From positions 1-64,000 of the forward strand of contig JAUIIR010000002.1 of NCBI GenBank assembly GCA_030431485.1: a DNA stretch of 64,000 nt. The letters run 5' to 3'. Every line of letters begins with the position of its first letter. The first letter of the stretch is position 1. The stretch comes from Alphaproteobacteria bacterium. Lineage in GTDB: Bacteria; Pseudomonadota; Alphaproteobacteria; Rhodobacterales; Rhodobacteraceae. The translations under genes were made by a program, and so were the position numbers. Positions 37,526 through 47,429 of this stretch are shown here, in pieces. The notes under the pieces were generated by a model. That model had not been told where the DNA came from. It saw only the letters and a list, made by a program, of their open reading frames with translations, and did not search any database.

Positions 37526-38890
37526 ATGCAGCGTCGTCAGTTTCTGGGCAGCATTGCCGCTGCAAGCCTCTTTCCACGAGGCGGCTTTGCACAATCATCT
37601 CAGCGTCGCCTTACTGCTGCCGCTCATCGGCAGCAAATACTGCCTGAAGACTATCCTGACACGGAAATCTGGAGCTTTGATGCGGCGTTTCCCGGTCCAG
37701 AACTACGCGCACGGCAAGGCGAGACGCTCAGCGTCACTGTCGAAAACGCCTTGCCAGAGTCCACGTCCGTGCATTGGCACGGTTTGCGTCTGGAGAATGA
37801 GATGGATGGGGTGCCTGGCCTCACACAGGACCCGATCGCACCCGGTGAGGCCTTCGACTACCATTTCGCGCTGCCTGATGCTGGGACCTACTGGTATCAC
37901 AGCCACGCCAAAAGCATGGAGCAGGTGGAGCGCGGTCTCTACGGTCCTTTGATCATCGACGAAAATGATCCGCCCGATGTGGATCAGGATATTACACTCG
38001 TCCTTGATGACATTCGCCTTCAGCGCGATGGAACGGTTGCAAGCTTCGACAATTTCCACGACCTGAGCCACGCTGGGCGTATCGGCAACCTCTGGCTTGC
38101 GAACGGTCAGATTGACCCCGCCTACCCGCTGAAACGCGGAGAGCGCGTGAGGCTGAGATTGATCAGCGCAGCGAACGCACGGGTCTTCCGGCTTGGGCTG
38201 CAAGGGTTCGACGGCTGGATTGTCGCGCTGGACGGCATGCCATTGTCCGATCAGCAGCCGATGCCCGATGAACTTGTTCTGGCACCAGCACAGCGCATCG
38301 ACCTGATTGTCGATGTCACAACGGACGACGACGAGGCGTTTCTGATTACATTTGAGCGCGATGGCGGTTATGCAATCGCGCATTTTCCAGTAACAGGTCC
38401 ATCGGCGGCAGCGCGCCAAATCCGCGCCGTGCTGCCCCCAAATCCAGTATTCCCCATCGACCTTCGAAATGCGCGCACAGCCACATTGATGATCGAGGGT
38501 GGCGCGATGGGCGGAATGCGTGCCGCCCGTTTTGAAGGCAAGGAGTTGGGCGCGCGAGACCTTGCCAGTCGGGGTGTGTTCTGGGCTATTAATGGCGAGG
38601 CTGGTCGCCCTGATACGCCCCTGCTCGATCTGTCTTTGGGCGAAAGTGCGCGGATTGGAGTGGCGAACAACACTGCATTTCCGCATGCGATGCATTTGCA
38701 CGGCGTCCACTTTTCAGAGGTCCTTGCCGATGGCCGCCTTGGCCCATTGCGTGACACCATTCTGATCAACCCGCAAGAAACCCGCGAAATCGCTTTTCAG
38801 GCACACAATCCGGGTGATTGGCTCTTCCACTGTCATATGCTGGCACATCATCAGGCTGGAATGGGAACCTGGATCCGGGTTTCTGCCTGA
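37526..38890 (+). CDS. Multicopper oxidase, Tat-exported
   Basis: A 454-residue oxidase with a twin-arginine-type leader (MQRRQFLGSIAAASLFPRGG). All four copper-ligand blocks are present: SVHWHGL, WYHSHA, HAMHLHGVHFSEV and DWLFHCHMLAHHQAGM, where the HCH and final Met fit type 3 and type 1 copper. It is probably a periplasmic cuprous or laccase-like oxidase in the CueO/SufI superfamily. GAAGGAG precedes the ATG at 37526. It is convergent with rarA, 4 bp apart. Confidence 0.92.
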   Translation: MQRRQFLGSIAAASLFPRGGFAQSSQRRLTAAAHRQQILPEDYPDTEIWSFDAAFPGPELRARQGETLSVTVENALPESTSVHWHGLRLENEMDGVPGLTQDPIAPGEAFDYHFALPDAGTYWYHSHAKSMEQVERGLYGPLIIDENDPPDVDQDITLVLDDIRLQRDGTVASFDNFHDLSHAGRIGNLWLANGQIDPAYPLKRGERVRLRLISAANARVFRLGLQGFDGWIVALDGMPLSDQQPMPDELVLAPAQRIDLIVDVTTDDDEAFLITFERDGGYAIAHFPVTGPSAAARQIRAVLPPNPVFPIDLRNARTATLMIEGGAMGGMRAARFEGKELGARDLASRGVFWAINGEAGRPDTPLLDLSLGESARIGVANNTAFPHAMHLHGVHFSEVLADGRLGPLRDTILINPQETREIAFQAHNPGDWLFHCHMLAHHQAGMGTWIRVSA

Positions 38891-38894
38891 CCGG

Positions 38895-40199
38895 TCAACT
38901 GTTCCGTTTCGCGCGCAGCTTTGCAAAATACTCGACACGCTTTTTCAGATCTCTCTCGAATCCGCGTTCGACCGGCGCATAGAACTCGGTCCGCCCCATC
39001 GCCTCCGGAAAGTAGTCCTGCCCGGAAAACCCGTCTTCGGCATCGTGATCATAGGCGTAGCCAAAGCCATACCCTTGCTCTTTCATGAGCTTTGTTGGGG
39101 CGTTCAGGATATGTTTGGGCGGGATCAGAGATCCGGTTTTCTTCGCTGCAGCACGAGCCCCTTTATACGCGGCGTATACCGCGTTCGATTTCGGAGCTAG
39201 TGCAATGTAGACCAAGGCCTGAGCAATCGCCAATTCGCCCTCAGGACTGCCAAGTCGCTCGAAGGTTTCCCAGCTTTGCAGGCAAACAGCCTGCGCCTGC
39301 GGGTCTGCGAGCCCAATGTCTTCCACTGCCATGCGCGTTATACGACGCGCCAGATAGCGCGGATCCTCGCCAGCATCGAGCATCCGTGCAAACCAGTAGA
39401 GAGCGGCATCCGGATCAGAGCCGCGCACTGACTTGTGCAGCGCCGAAATCAGATTGTAGTGCGCATCGCCGGATTTGTCGTATTGTGCCGCGCGCTTCAT
39501 CAGCCGCTGACTCAGCGCCGCACTATCGAGCGGCGTGTCGATATGCCATGCCATCACCTGCTCGATCAGATTCAACAGCGCGCGCCCGTCGCCATCGGCC
39601 ATCTCCAACAGGTTCTCGCGCGCTGGTCCATCAAGCGGCAAGGTTCGGCCTAGCTCCACTTCGGCTCTTTGAGCCAGGCGCTCCAGATCAGCCAGGTCCA
39701 AACGCTCCAGCACCAGCACCTGCGCCCGGCTCAGAAGAGCGGCATTCAACTCGAATGACGGGTTTTCTGTTGTCGCACCAACCAGGAGGATCGTGCCATC
39801 TTCCATATGTGGAAGGAAACCATCCTGCTGCGCCCTATTAAAACGGTGTATCTCATCCACGAAAAGCAAGGTTCCCTGCCCCGCCTTGCGCCGCTGTTTG
39901 GCCGCTTCGAAAACTTTGCGCAGTTCAGGCACGCCAGAGAAAATGGCACTGATCTGAACAAAATGCAGATCGGTCTCATCCGCGAGCAATCGTGCAAGGG
40001 TGGTTTTGCCAACACCCGGCGGCCCCCAGAAAACCACTGAACCAAGACTGCCTGCCTCAAGCATAACAGTGAGCGGTGCATCCGGCCCGATGACCTGTGA
40101 CTGGCCGATCACATCAGCCAGCTTCTGTGGTCGGAGGCGATCCGCAAGCGGTCGCGGCGCATCTCGGGACGCGTCGCCGGTGTCGAAGAGATCCGCCAA
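38895..40199 (-). CDS. rarA: Replication-associated recombination protein A (MgsA/RarA)
   Basis: A 434-residue clamp-loader-like AAA+ ATPase. Walker A is [18 protein letters not shown], Walker B is [16 protein letters not shown], and sensor 1 is [20 protein letters not shown]. The C-terminal helical tetramerisation domain contains [20 protein letters not shown]. It acts at stalled replication forks. Its start lies 3 bp after the upstream protease stop. Confidence 0.96.
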   Translation of the reverse strand: MADLFDTGDASRDAPRPLADRLRPQKLADVIGQSQVIGPDAPLTVMLEAGSLGSVVFWGPPGVGKTTLARLLADETDLHFVQISAIFSGVPELRKVFEAAKQRRKAGQGTLLFVDEIHRFNRAQQDGFLPHMEDGTILLVGATTENPSFELNAALLSRAQVLVLERLDLADLERLAQRAEVELGRTLPLDGPARENLLEMADGDGRALLNLIEQVMAWHIDTPLDSAALSQRLMKRAAQYDKSGDAHYNLISALHKSVRGSDPDAALYWFARMLDAGEDPRYLARRITRMAVEDIGLADPQAQAVCLQSWETFERLGSPEGELAIAQALVYIALAPKSNAVYAAYKGARAAAKKTGSLIPPKHILNAPTKLMKEQGYGFGYAYDHDAEDGFSGQDYFPEAMGRTEFYAPVERGFERDLKKRVEYFAKLRAKRNS

Positions 40200-40202
40200 C
40201 GG

Positions 40203-41600
40203 TCAGGCCCGGAACCGCAAGAGCAACCGCTGCCCGCCGCGTTCGGCCTCAATGGTGATGTTTGGCGCCGCCCGCCGGAGCGCCGGTCCGACATCACCCG
40301 GGGACCTGATAACGATCCGATCCACCTGGCGAAGCACGTCACCGGTCTGCAAGCCGACCCTACGGCCCAGAGACCCCGGCTTGACCACGACGATGCCTTC
40401 CTTATTCAGCGGCAGCCCCAGTTCAGCCGTGACAGCAGGATTGATCTGCGCGACCGTGAGACCCGTCAACACATCCCGATCCCCCAGCACCCGGAGATCG
40501 CGCGGCGGATCATCTGGCGGTGCAATCAGCGCGATTGTTGTGCGCGAACTGTCCCCATTCCGAAGGTACACCAAATCGACATTCTCGCCGATGCCCTGAA
40601 CCGACATGCGAAACAGCATTTCCGCTGGCGTGTTGACCGGTTGCCCTGCGACCTCAACGATCACATCACCAACCTCAAGGCCTGCCGCAACCAGCGGGCT
40701 GGCAGGATGTAGCGCCGTCAGGACAATACCTTCGGGGCGCAAAAGACCCAGACCATCAGACAGGTCCGCATCAACAGGCTGTCCGGTGGCCCCCGCCCAA
40801 GGACGCTGGAAAGACGTCTGTCCCGCGCGGGCTTGATCCAGAAACTCTGCGACTAAAGCGGCAGGGATGGCAAATCCGATCCCGTTCGACCCGCCAGAGC
40901 GAGTCAGGATGGACGTGTTGATACCAATCATCCGTCCAGCAATGTCGATCAGAGCGCCCCCGGAATTGCCCGGATTGATTGGCGCGTCGGTTTGGATGAA
41001 ATATCCGCGCGCATTGCCTGTCGCAGTTCCGGAGCGGGCCAGCCCCGACACGATACCTGATGACACTGTCTGACCGACGCCAAATGGATTTCCAATGGCC
41101 AGAACAAGCTCTCCAACCTCAACGGTATCGCTGTCACGCAGATTGAGGAAGGGCATGTCTTCTGCGTCAATCTTGAGAATGGCAAGGTCCGCTTCCTCGT
41201 CGCCGATCAGCACCCGCGCCTGAAATTCACGCCGGTCATTCAAGACCACCCGAATATCGTCCGCCTGTCCGACCACATGGTAGTTGGACACCACGAAACC
41301 ATCTGCAGAGACAATGACACCCGAACCCAAAGAGTTCTGGACACGTGGCCGAGGCGCACCGAAATCGCGGAACAATCCGCCAAAAAAAGGGTCATTTTCA
41401 AAAGGACTGCGGCGGGACTGAACAACCCGACGCGCGTAGATGTTCACGACCGCAGGGGCGGCCTCTTTCACCAACGGAGCAAAGGACAGGTTGATCTCTG
41501 CAGCCGATTGCGGCACCCGAGGCACATCGGCTTCCTGCGCAAAAGCCGACACGCCCAGAAGGCCACAAACGAAGATGCAAAACGCGCGGAGTCTGTTCAT
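40203..41600 (-). CDS. Do/DegP-type periplasmic serine endoprotease
   Basis: A 465-residue protease starting [20 protein letters not shown], a signal peptide. The trypsin-like domain has its catalytic His in VVSNYHVVG, Asp in [10 protein letters not shown] and Ser in [12 protein letters not shown]. Two C-terminal PDZ domains follow (about residues 265-355 and 375-460). The start at 41600 (or 41609) is chosen because the longer frame to 41774 runs through the tRNA-Glu gene. The role would be quality control of envelope proteins. Confidence 0.94.
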   Translation of the reverse strand: MNRLRAFCIFVCGLLGVSAFAQEADVPRVPQSAAEINLSFAPLVKEAAPAVVNIYARRVVQSRRSPFENDPFFGGLFRDFGAPRPRVQNSLGSGVIVSADGFVVSNYHVVGQADDIRVVLNDRREFQARVLIGDEEADLAILKIDAEDMPFLNLRDSDTVEVGELVLAIGNPFGVGQTVSSGIVSGLARSGTATGNARGYFIQTDAPINPGNSGGALIDIAGRMIGINTSILTRSGGSNGIGFAIPAALVAEFLDQARAGQTSFQRPWAGATGQPVDADLSDGLGLLRPEGIVLTALHPASPLVAAGLEVGDVIVEVAGQPVNTPAEMLFRMSVQGIGENVDLVYLRNGDSSRTTIALIAPPDDPPRDLRVLGDRDVLTGLTVAQINPAVTAELGLPLNKEGIVVVKPGSLGRRVGLQTGDVLRQVDRIVIRSPGDVGPALRRAAPNITIEAERGGQRLLLRFRA

Positions 41601-41659
41601 GCCGTGCATATGTCGCTGGCCGACAGCATTTGCAAGTCTGACGATTATGGGAGAACCAG

Positions 41660-41734
41660 TGGCAGCCCGTAGGGGAATCGAACCCCTCTTTCCAGGTTGA
41701 AAACCTGGCGTCCTAACCGATAGACGAACGGGCC
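41660..41734 (-). tRNA. tRNA-Glu (anticodon TTC)
   Basis: On the minus strand, acceptor GGCCCGT pairs with ACGGGCT (first pair a G-T wobble), followed by discriminator G and an encoded CCA at 41662-41660. The anticodon arm is CCAGG-TTTTCAA-CCTGG with anticodon TTC, and the T arm contains GGTTCGATTCC. It is located 59 bp upstream of the Do-type protease start. Confidence 0.95.
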
Positions 41735-41871
41735 ACTCTTGGTGAGCGGTGTTTAGGCAAACCAGCGCGGCCATGCAAGCGGAAATTCAATAGTTTCTGC
41801 GGTTTTTTCAAACTTCACGAGATTATTTTTACCAGTTGGCAAAATCAATATTTTTCAGATAGTTAACAGCT

Positions 41872-43620
41872 TCAAGCCGTTGCTGGCGCCGCGTCTTCCA
41901 AGCGCAATTGCACAGAGCGCCTGCCGCCCCATTCATTGATTTCCAAACGTCCTGCCAAATGGAATCGTGCACCGCCGTGCTGTTCAAGCGCCGCTCCCAA
42001 CGGCCCGTCGAATGCGCCAAATGAAATCGCGTCGATCCGTGCGCCCAGACCGTCCCCAAAACCGATCTTGAGATGGCTGCTGCCGACACGTTTTGCAAAA
42101 CCAATCTGCATATCAGGAAACACGAACCTCGGCGCTGCGGCACCTGCGCCGAACGGCCCTGCCTCGTCCAATTGCTCTACCAGTTCTGGCGTCGCCGCTC
42201 CCGGCATCAATGTGCCATCCAACCTCAGATCCGAAGCACCCAGCTGATCCGCGCCCTGCTTTGCAAGAATCTCCGAAAGGCGCGCCATCGCCGGTTCCAA
42301 CTGTGATCTGGTCAATGAGAGCCCCGCCGCCATCTTGTGGCCACCGCCCTTTTCCAGATGGCCTTCGGATGCCAGCTTTTGGATCGCAGCACCAAGGTCG
42401 ATCCCGCTGACGGAGCGGCCCGATCCCTTGCCCGCATCACCGTCGAAGCCGATGACGATGGAGGGACGATTGGTGCGCTCCTTAAGACGTGATGCCACAA
42501 TCCCAACAACGCCGGGGTGCCAGCCTTCTCCGGCGGCCCACACCAAAGGTGCATCGAAACCGCGCTCTTCCGCCTGCTCCAAAGCCTGAGCCCGTACAGC
42601 TTCTTCTATCTCGCGGCGCTCCGTGTTGAGCGTGTCCAGGCGTTCTGCAAGCGCCTTGGCCTCGTGTGGATCGGTACAAGCCAAAAGCCGCGCGCCAAGA
42701 TCGGCTTTGCCGATCCGGCCACCGGCATTCACGCGCGGGCCCAAGACAAACCCCAGGTGATAGGATTTCGGGGCGGTGTCCAGCCGCCCGACATCACACA
42801 GCGCCACCAGACCGGGACGCGCCCGTTTTGCCATCACGCGCAATCCTTGCCGCACCAAAGCGCGGTTCACGCCCTTCAACGGAGCCACGTCCGCAACCGT
42901 TGCCAACGCCACAAGATCGAGCATTGACAGCAAGTCCGGTCCAGACTCGCCCGCCAGACGCATTTGGCGACCCGCCTCGACGAGGGCAAGAAAGACGACA
43001 CCCGCCGCACAAAGATGCGCCAAAGCACCGTCTTCGTCCTGCCGGTTCGGATTTACAACGGCAAAGGCATCCGGAAGTGTTTCGCCACCGAGATGGTGAT
43101 CAAGGACGACCACGTCCGCACTTTTGGCTGCCGCGATAGGTCCATGTGAAAGCGTGCCGCAATCCACACAGATAATCAGATCGTGGTCTTCCGCCAATGC
43201 TGACATGGCGGCTTCGTTTGGACCATATCCTTCGTCAATCCGGTCCGGAATATAAAGCGTGGCTTGGCGACCCAACTGCCGCAGCCAGTCGATGAGCAAA
43301 GCTGCCGAAGCACCACCATCGACGTCGTAATCTGCAAAGATTGCGATCCGTTCCCGATGTCGCACTGCCTGAAGCAGGCGACCCGCCGCGCGCTCCATAT
43401 CCCGCAACGAACGCGGGTCGGGCAAGAGTGCGCGGAGTGTTGGTTCCAGATAGGTCGGTACATCATCAACAGCGACCCCCAAACGCGACAAAGTCTGGCA
43501 CAGCGCTGGTGGCAGGCCAGTCTGCTGCACCAAAGCTTCCGCATGCCGAGAGATGTCAGCCGCCGGACCGATCCAGCGCCGTCCGGTCAGTGACCTGTCA
43601 ACGCCGAGATACCCGGTCAC
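41872..43620 (-). CDS. recJ: Single-stranded-DNA-specific exonuclease RecJ
   Basis: A 582-residue DHH-family nuclease. Motif I is IFADYDVDGGASAALL, motif III is VVVLDHHLGGE (the DHH), and the DHHA1 domain includes RVNAGGRIGKADLGARLL and GKGSGRSVSGIDLGAAI. A C-terminal OB-fold completes the protein. It degrades 5' single strands in recombination and mismatch repair. Its start is 10 bp after the glpX stop, suggesting co-transcription with glpX and hom. Confidence 0.96.
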   Translation of the reverse strand: MTGYLGVDRSLTGRRWIGPAADISRHAEALVQQTGLPPALCQTLSRLGVAVDDVPTYLEPTLRALLPDPRSLRDMERAAGRLLQAVRHRERIAIFADYDVDGGASAALLIDWLRQLGRQATLYIPDRIDEGYGPNEAAMSALAEDHDLIICVDCGTLSHGPIAAAKSADVVVLDHHLGGETLPDAFAVVNPNRQDEDGALAHLCAAGVVFLALVEAGRQMRLAGESGPDLLSMLDLVALATVADVAPLKGVNRALVRQGLRVMAKRARPGLVALCDVGRLDTAPKSYHLGFVLGPRVNAGGRIGKADLGARLLACTDPHEAKALAERLDTLNTERREIEEAVRAQALEQAEERGFDAPLVWAAGEGWHPGVVGIVASRLKERTNRPSIVIGFDGDAGKGSGRSVSGIDLGAAIQKLASEGHLEKGGGHKMAAGLSLTRSQLEPAMARLSEILAKQGADQLGASDLRLDGTLMPGAATPELVEQLDEAGPFGAGAAAPRFVFPDMQIGFAKRVGSSHLKIGFGDGLGARIDAISFGAFDGPLGAALEQHGGARFHLAGRLEINEWGGRRSVQLRLEDAAPATA

Positions 43621-43630
43621 GCCTGCCTCA

Positions 43631-44596
43631 TCAGTGCATTGGGTTTCGATATGTCATCCGCCGGACCGATCCAGTCTTGGAGCGCATCAACAGTGTTTCG
43701 GTCGTATAGAACCCTACCTCGCGCTTGATGCCCGCCAGTAGCGACCCGCTGGTGACACCTGTTGCCGCAAAGATGACGTCCTCGGTGACCATCTCATCAC
43801 GTGAATAGATCTTGTTGAGATCCGTGATCCCAGCTTTTGCCGCGCGGCCTTTTTCGTCGTCGTTCCGGAACAGTAGTCGGCCCTGAATTTGCCCCCCCAT
43901 ACATTTCAGGGCTGCAGCTGCAAGCACGCCCTCTGGCGCGCCACCAGTGCCCATATACATGTCAATGCCGGTCTGGTTCGGTTCAGCGCAATGCATGACA
44001 CCCGCGACGTCGCCGTCAGTGATCAGGCGAATGGCGGCACCGGTCGAGCGGATCTCGGCGATCATATCTTCGTGGCGCGGACGCTCCAGAACGCAAACGG
44101 TGATATCACGTGGGCTACAGCCCTTCACCTTTGCCAACGCCGCCACACGTTCCCGCGGCGTCATGTCAAGCGTTACAAGCCCTTCTGCGAAGCCCGGCCC
44201 GATGGCGAGCTTTTCCATGTAGACATCTGGTGCGTGCAGCATTGACCCACGCGGCCCCATTGCAATTACCGTCAGCGCATTCGGCATATCTTTGGCCGTC
44301 AGTGTTGTGCCCTCCAAGGGATCAAGCGCAATGTCCACACCTGGCCCGTTCCCTGTACCGACCTCTTCTCCTATGAACAGCATTGGCGCTTCGTCGCGTT
44401 CGCCTTCGCCAATGACAACCACACCGGCGATGTCCAACAGGTTCAGCTGCTGACGCATCGCGTTTACTGCGGCCTGATCTGCTGCTTTCTCGTCCCCCCG
44501 CCCAATCAGATTGACGGTCGCGATTGCGGCCTGCTCCGCCACCCGCGCCAAACCAAGGGACAACATACGGTCATTGAAATCAGCGCGCGCGGTCAT
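43631..44596 (-). CDS. glpX: Class II fructose-1,6-bisphosphatase
   Basis: A 321-residue GlpX-type enzyme. The metal/substrate site is DIALDPLEGTTLTAKDMPNA, preceded by VVIGEGERDEAPMLFIGEEV, with the later block GTGGAPEGVLAAAALKCMGG. It acts in gluconeogenesis. Placement between hom and recJ is usual in Rhodobacteraceae. Confidence 0.96.
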   Translation of the reverse strand: MTARADFNDRMLSLGLARVAEQAAIATVNLIGRGDEKAADQAAVNAMRQQLNLLDIAGVVVIGEGERDEAPMLFIGEEVGTGNGPGVDIALDPLEGTTLTAKDMPNALTVIAMGPRGSMLHAPDVYMEKLAIGPGFAEGLVTLDMTPRERVAALAKVKGCSPRDITVCVLERPRHEDMIAEIRSTGAAIRLITDGDVAGVMHCAEPNQTGIDMYMGTGGAPEGVLAAAALKCMGGQIQGRLLFRNDDEKGRAAKAGITDLNKIYSRDEMVTEDVIFAATGVTSGSLLAGIKREVGFYTTETLLMRSKTGSVRRMTYRNPMH

Positions 44597-44682
44597 GAAA
44601 CTCTCCAGTCACGAAAAAAGTCAGGTCCGTTGCGTGTTACGCGGGTGCCCCCCGGCTGACAAGGTTGATTGCGCTAAAGCAC

Positions 44683-45969
44683 TCAGACCTGTTCGATCCG
44701 CAACGCTACGGGTTCGCCTTCCACGACATTAGTTCCGACCATCGCGGCCAAAGCCTCGTCGAGCGCCGCCCGCGTCGTTTTGTGAGTGACGATGAGGACA
44801 GGTGCCGTGTTCTGATCATGGCTGCGCTGGCGCATCCGGTTTATCGAGACACCAGCATCGCCCAAAACGGCCGCGACTTTCGCCAAAGCACCTGGCTTGT
44901 CCAAAAGCGCAAGGCGCAAATAGTACGGAGCAGGTGTCGCCGTTTGCGCAGGTTTGGTCATCTCAAGACCTGCTGCTGGCTGACCAAAGGTCGAGATCCG
45001 TGTCCCGCGTGCAATGTCAAGCACGTCGCCCATCACGGCGCTGGCCGTTGGGCCTTCGCCCGCACCAGCCCCGCGCATGACAATCTGCCCAACCTGGTCG
45101 CCTTCGATGACGATCATGTTGGTGCCACCATCAAGCTGACCCAGGGGTGATGTAGCTGGGACAAGACAGGGTGACATGCGCTGTTCAAGCCCACGCCCCG
45201 TCATCTGGCAAACACCCAGCAGTTTGACCTTGTACCCCATGTCGGCGGCCTGACGGATGTCTTCGATGCTGACGCGCCCAATGCCTTCAAGCTCAACCGC
45301 GTCGAAAGCCACTTGAGTTCCGAAAGCGATTGAGGCGAGCAGCGACAGCTTGTGCCCAGCATCAATCCCGCCGACATCAAGGTTCGGATCGGCTTCAAGA
45401 TAACCAAGGCCATCCGCTTCGGCAAAAGCCTCGTCGTAGGTCAGACCGGCCGTTTCCATGCGCGTTAGGATGTAATTGCAGGTCCCGTTCATAACACCCA
45501 TTACACGGGTAATGTCATTGCCTGCCAGCCCTTCGGTGAGGGCCTTAACGACCGGGATACCCCCCGCGACCGCGGCCTCGAACCGAAGCACTGCGCCCGC
45601 CGCCTCGGCTGCAATGGCCAGATCCTGACCATGATGTGCCAGCAAAGCCTTGTTGGCCGTGACAACGTCCTTGCCCGCACGCAGTGCCGCCTCGGTTGCG
45701 GCTTTGGCCGGTCCATCACTGCCGCCAACCAATTCGACGAACACATCAATATCATCACGCTGCGCCAGAGCGACCGGATCGTCTTCCCAGTCATAGCTGT
45801 CCAAGGACACACCGCGATCCTTGGCACGATTGCGCGCACTTACCGCGCTGATTGTAATAGAACGCCCGCCCCTGGCTTCGAGCAACGCCGCTTTCTGGCG
45901 AACAATCTTGACGACGCCCGCGCCAACAGTGCCAAGCCCCGCAATTCCAAGGCGCAGAGGTTTAGTCAT
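44683..45969 (-). CDS. hom: Homoserine dehydrogenase
   Basis: A 428-residue enzyme of the threonine/methionine branch. The NAD(P)-binding site is GIAGLGTVGAGVVKIV, the substrate region has VMGVMNGTCNYILTRM and VGGIDAGHKLSLLASIAFG, and a C-terminal ACT domain (residues about 350-425) gives allosteric control, probably by threonine. The 86 bp between it and glpX show no feature. Confidence 0.97.
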   Translation of the reverse strand: MTKPLRLGIAGLGTVGAGVVKIVRQKAALLEARGGRSITISAVSARNRAKDRGVSLDSYDWEDDPVALAQRDDIDVFVELVGGSDGPAKAATEAALRAGKDVVTANKALLAHHGQDLAIAAEAAGAVLRFEAAVAGGIPVVKALTEGLAGNDITRVMGVMNGTCNYILTRMETAGLTYDEAFAEADGLGYLEADPNLDVGGIDAGHKLSLLASIAFGTQVAFDAVELEGIGRVSIEDIRQAADMGYKVKLLGVCQMTGRGLEQRMSPCLVPATSPLGQLDGGTNMIVIEGDQVGQIVMRGAGAGEGPTASAVMGDVLDIARGTRISTFGQPAAGLEMTKPAQTATPAPYYLRLALLDKPGALAKVAAVLGDAGVSINRMRQRSHDQNTAPVLIVTHKTTRAALDEALAAMVGTNVVEGEPVALRIEQV

Positions 45970-46043
45970 TCGGGCAATCCTTTTGCAGTCGGGGTGTTTT
46001 CGCCCGCAATAGCGCCTTGCGATACGGCCTGCAACGCCCCTGA

Positions 46044-46325
46044 TCAGGGCTGCGCCACGCCGTCGTCCATTCGGTCACGTGTGCCACGATCGATGACGGG
46101 TCCGCGCAGGCCATTGGCGCGACTGCGAAGATCTTCGGCGCGACGGATCAGGACATCGTCGTCGGCAGCGGTAAATTCACCATTCTGCTGCGCCACCAAG
46201 TCCTCGAAAGGCAGCAACGCCGGATACTCGGCCTGAGGTTCGCCGGTGGCCAACGCGGCATCGACTTCTGGGAACTCTGCGCATGAGGCCAACAGAAAAA
46301 CAGGAATGAGTACCGCCCGCCACAT
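46044..46325 (-). CDS. Small predicted lipoprotein
   Basis: A 93-residue protein with signal sequence MWRAVLIPVFLLASC, where LASC is the lipobox. The mature part is acidic with a predicted helix (DDDVLIRRAEDLRSRANGL) and no recognised domain. It lies between hom and a divergent tetR gene. The function is unknown. Confidence 0.75.
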   Translation of the reverse strand: MWRAVLIPVFLLASCAEFPEVDAALATGEPQAEYPALLPFEDLVAQQNGEFTAADDDVLIRRAEDLRSRANGLRGPVIDRGTRDRMDDGVAQP

Positions 46326-46392
46326 AGGTCTTGCTCCTTTTGCACGTCATGTCTTGCCGCAGCGCGGGCGTCTTCGCAACCACGGGCTTGAT

Positions 46393-46408
46393 CTGAACAG
46401 GTGTTCAG
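46393..46408. promoter_or_regulatory. Perfect 16-bp palindrome, candidate TetR operator
   Basis: CTGAACA-GG-TGTTCAG is a perfect dyad 13 bp before the tetR start codon. This class of repressor often binds its own promoter in such a place, so autoregulation is likely. It also lies 67 bp from the start of the divergent lipoprotein gene, which may be co-regulated. Confidence 0.65.
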
Positions 46409-46421
46409 TTAATCTGCTGGC

Positions 46422-47006
46422 ATGGCACGCACGGCTGGCTCACATTCGGATATCACAGGGCCACGGGTGCGCGAGGCGGCCCTTTCGCTCTTTGCGCAGC
46501 ATGGCTACGCTGCGGTGTCGATGCGCCAGATTGCAAAAGACGTCGGCGTTCAGGCCGGTGCGCTTTACAATTACACACCAGACAAGCAGTCGTTGCTGTT
46601 TGACTTGTTGCGCGGACATATGGACGAGCTTTTGACGGCGCGCGCGCAGGAACGGGTGCCGGACACGCCCCTGGCGCAGTTGGAAGCCTTCAGCAAATTC
46701 CACATCCGCTTCCATCTGGAACGCCCGCTCGCCGTTTTCATTTCGTATATGGAGCTCAGAAATCTGACACCTGAAAACTTCGCAACGATTGAAGAGCTTC
46801 GGCGCAGGTATGAGGGGCAGCTTGAAACAATCCTGCGGGATGGGCACGAGGCTGGCGCATTCCATGTGGTCGATACAAAGATTACGACGCTTGCCATCAT
46901 TGCGATGCTGAACGGCGTGAATACGTGGTACCGCAGCGGAGGACGGCTGTCGCTTCCCGAGGTGGAAGCGATCTATTGGGATATGGTGCGGAAGGCCGTC
47001 ACGTAG
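46422..47006 (+). CDS. TetR/AcrR-family transcriptional regulator
   Basis: A 194-residue repressor. The N-terminal helix-turn-helix is VREAALSLFAQHGYAAVSMR with recognition segment AKDVGVQAGALYNYTPDKQS, followed by a TetR C-terminal domain (LEQLEAFSKFHIRFHLERP-like region). It is related in style to regulators of fatty-acid or acyl-CoA metabolism, but the target beyond its own promoter is not evident. It is convergent with the AhpD-like gene. Confidence 0.88.
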   Translation: MARTAGSHSDITGPRVREAALSLFAQHGYAAVSMRQIAKDVGVQAGALYNYTPDKQSLLFDLLRGHMDELLTARAQERVPDTPLAQLEAFSKFHIRFHLERPLAVFISYMELRNLTPENFATIEELRRRYEGQLETILRDGHEAGAFHVVDTKITTLAIIAMLNGVNTWYRSGGRLSLPEVEAIYWDMVRKAVT

Positions 47007-47058
47007 AAACGGATTTCAAATCTTCGTCTCTTACGGGGCCTGACACTTCTGTCCTGTC

Positions 47059-47415
47059 TCAGACAGATATACCCGATGCGCCACCCGTAAATTCATCATA
47101 GGCCTCAAGCGCTTTCGCACTGAAGGCAACCGACGGTCCGCCGCCCATATAGGCAATCATAGCCAAGGCTTCGCACAGCTCGTCACGGGTGGTCTTCAGC
47201 CGAACCAAAGACTTGACATGAAACGCGATGCAACTGTCGCAGCGTGTCGAAATCGCGATACCCAACGCGATCAACTCTTTGGTCTTTTCGTCGAGCGCCC
47301 CATTGGTTTTGGCGGCACGGCCCATTTGGTTGAACCCAGCAAAAGTCTCAGGCGTTTCCTTTTGCAAAAGATCGAGACGTCCAACCGTCTCTTTCATAAA
47401 GTTTGACCAGCTCAT
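47059..47415 (-). CDS. Carboxymuconolactone decarboxylase / AhpD-like protein
   Basis: A 118-residue single-domain protein of the CMD superfamily. The redox motif is CDSCIAFHVKSLV (CxxC plus the downstream His), as in AhpD-type alkylhydroperoxidases rather than true carboxymuconolactone decarboxylases. It lies 14 bp past the start side of the amino-acid permease gene on the same strand and may be co-transcribed with that ABC system. Confidence 0.88.
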   Translation of the reverse strand: MSWSNFMKETVGRLDLLQKETPETFAGFNQMGRAAKTNGALDEKTKELIALGIAISTRCDSCIAFHVKSLVRLKTTRDELCEALAMIAYMGGGPSVAFSAKALEAYDEFTGGASGISV

Positions 47416-47429
47416 AAGGGGTCTCCTGG

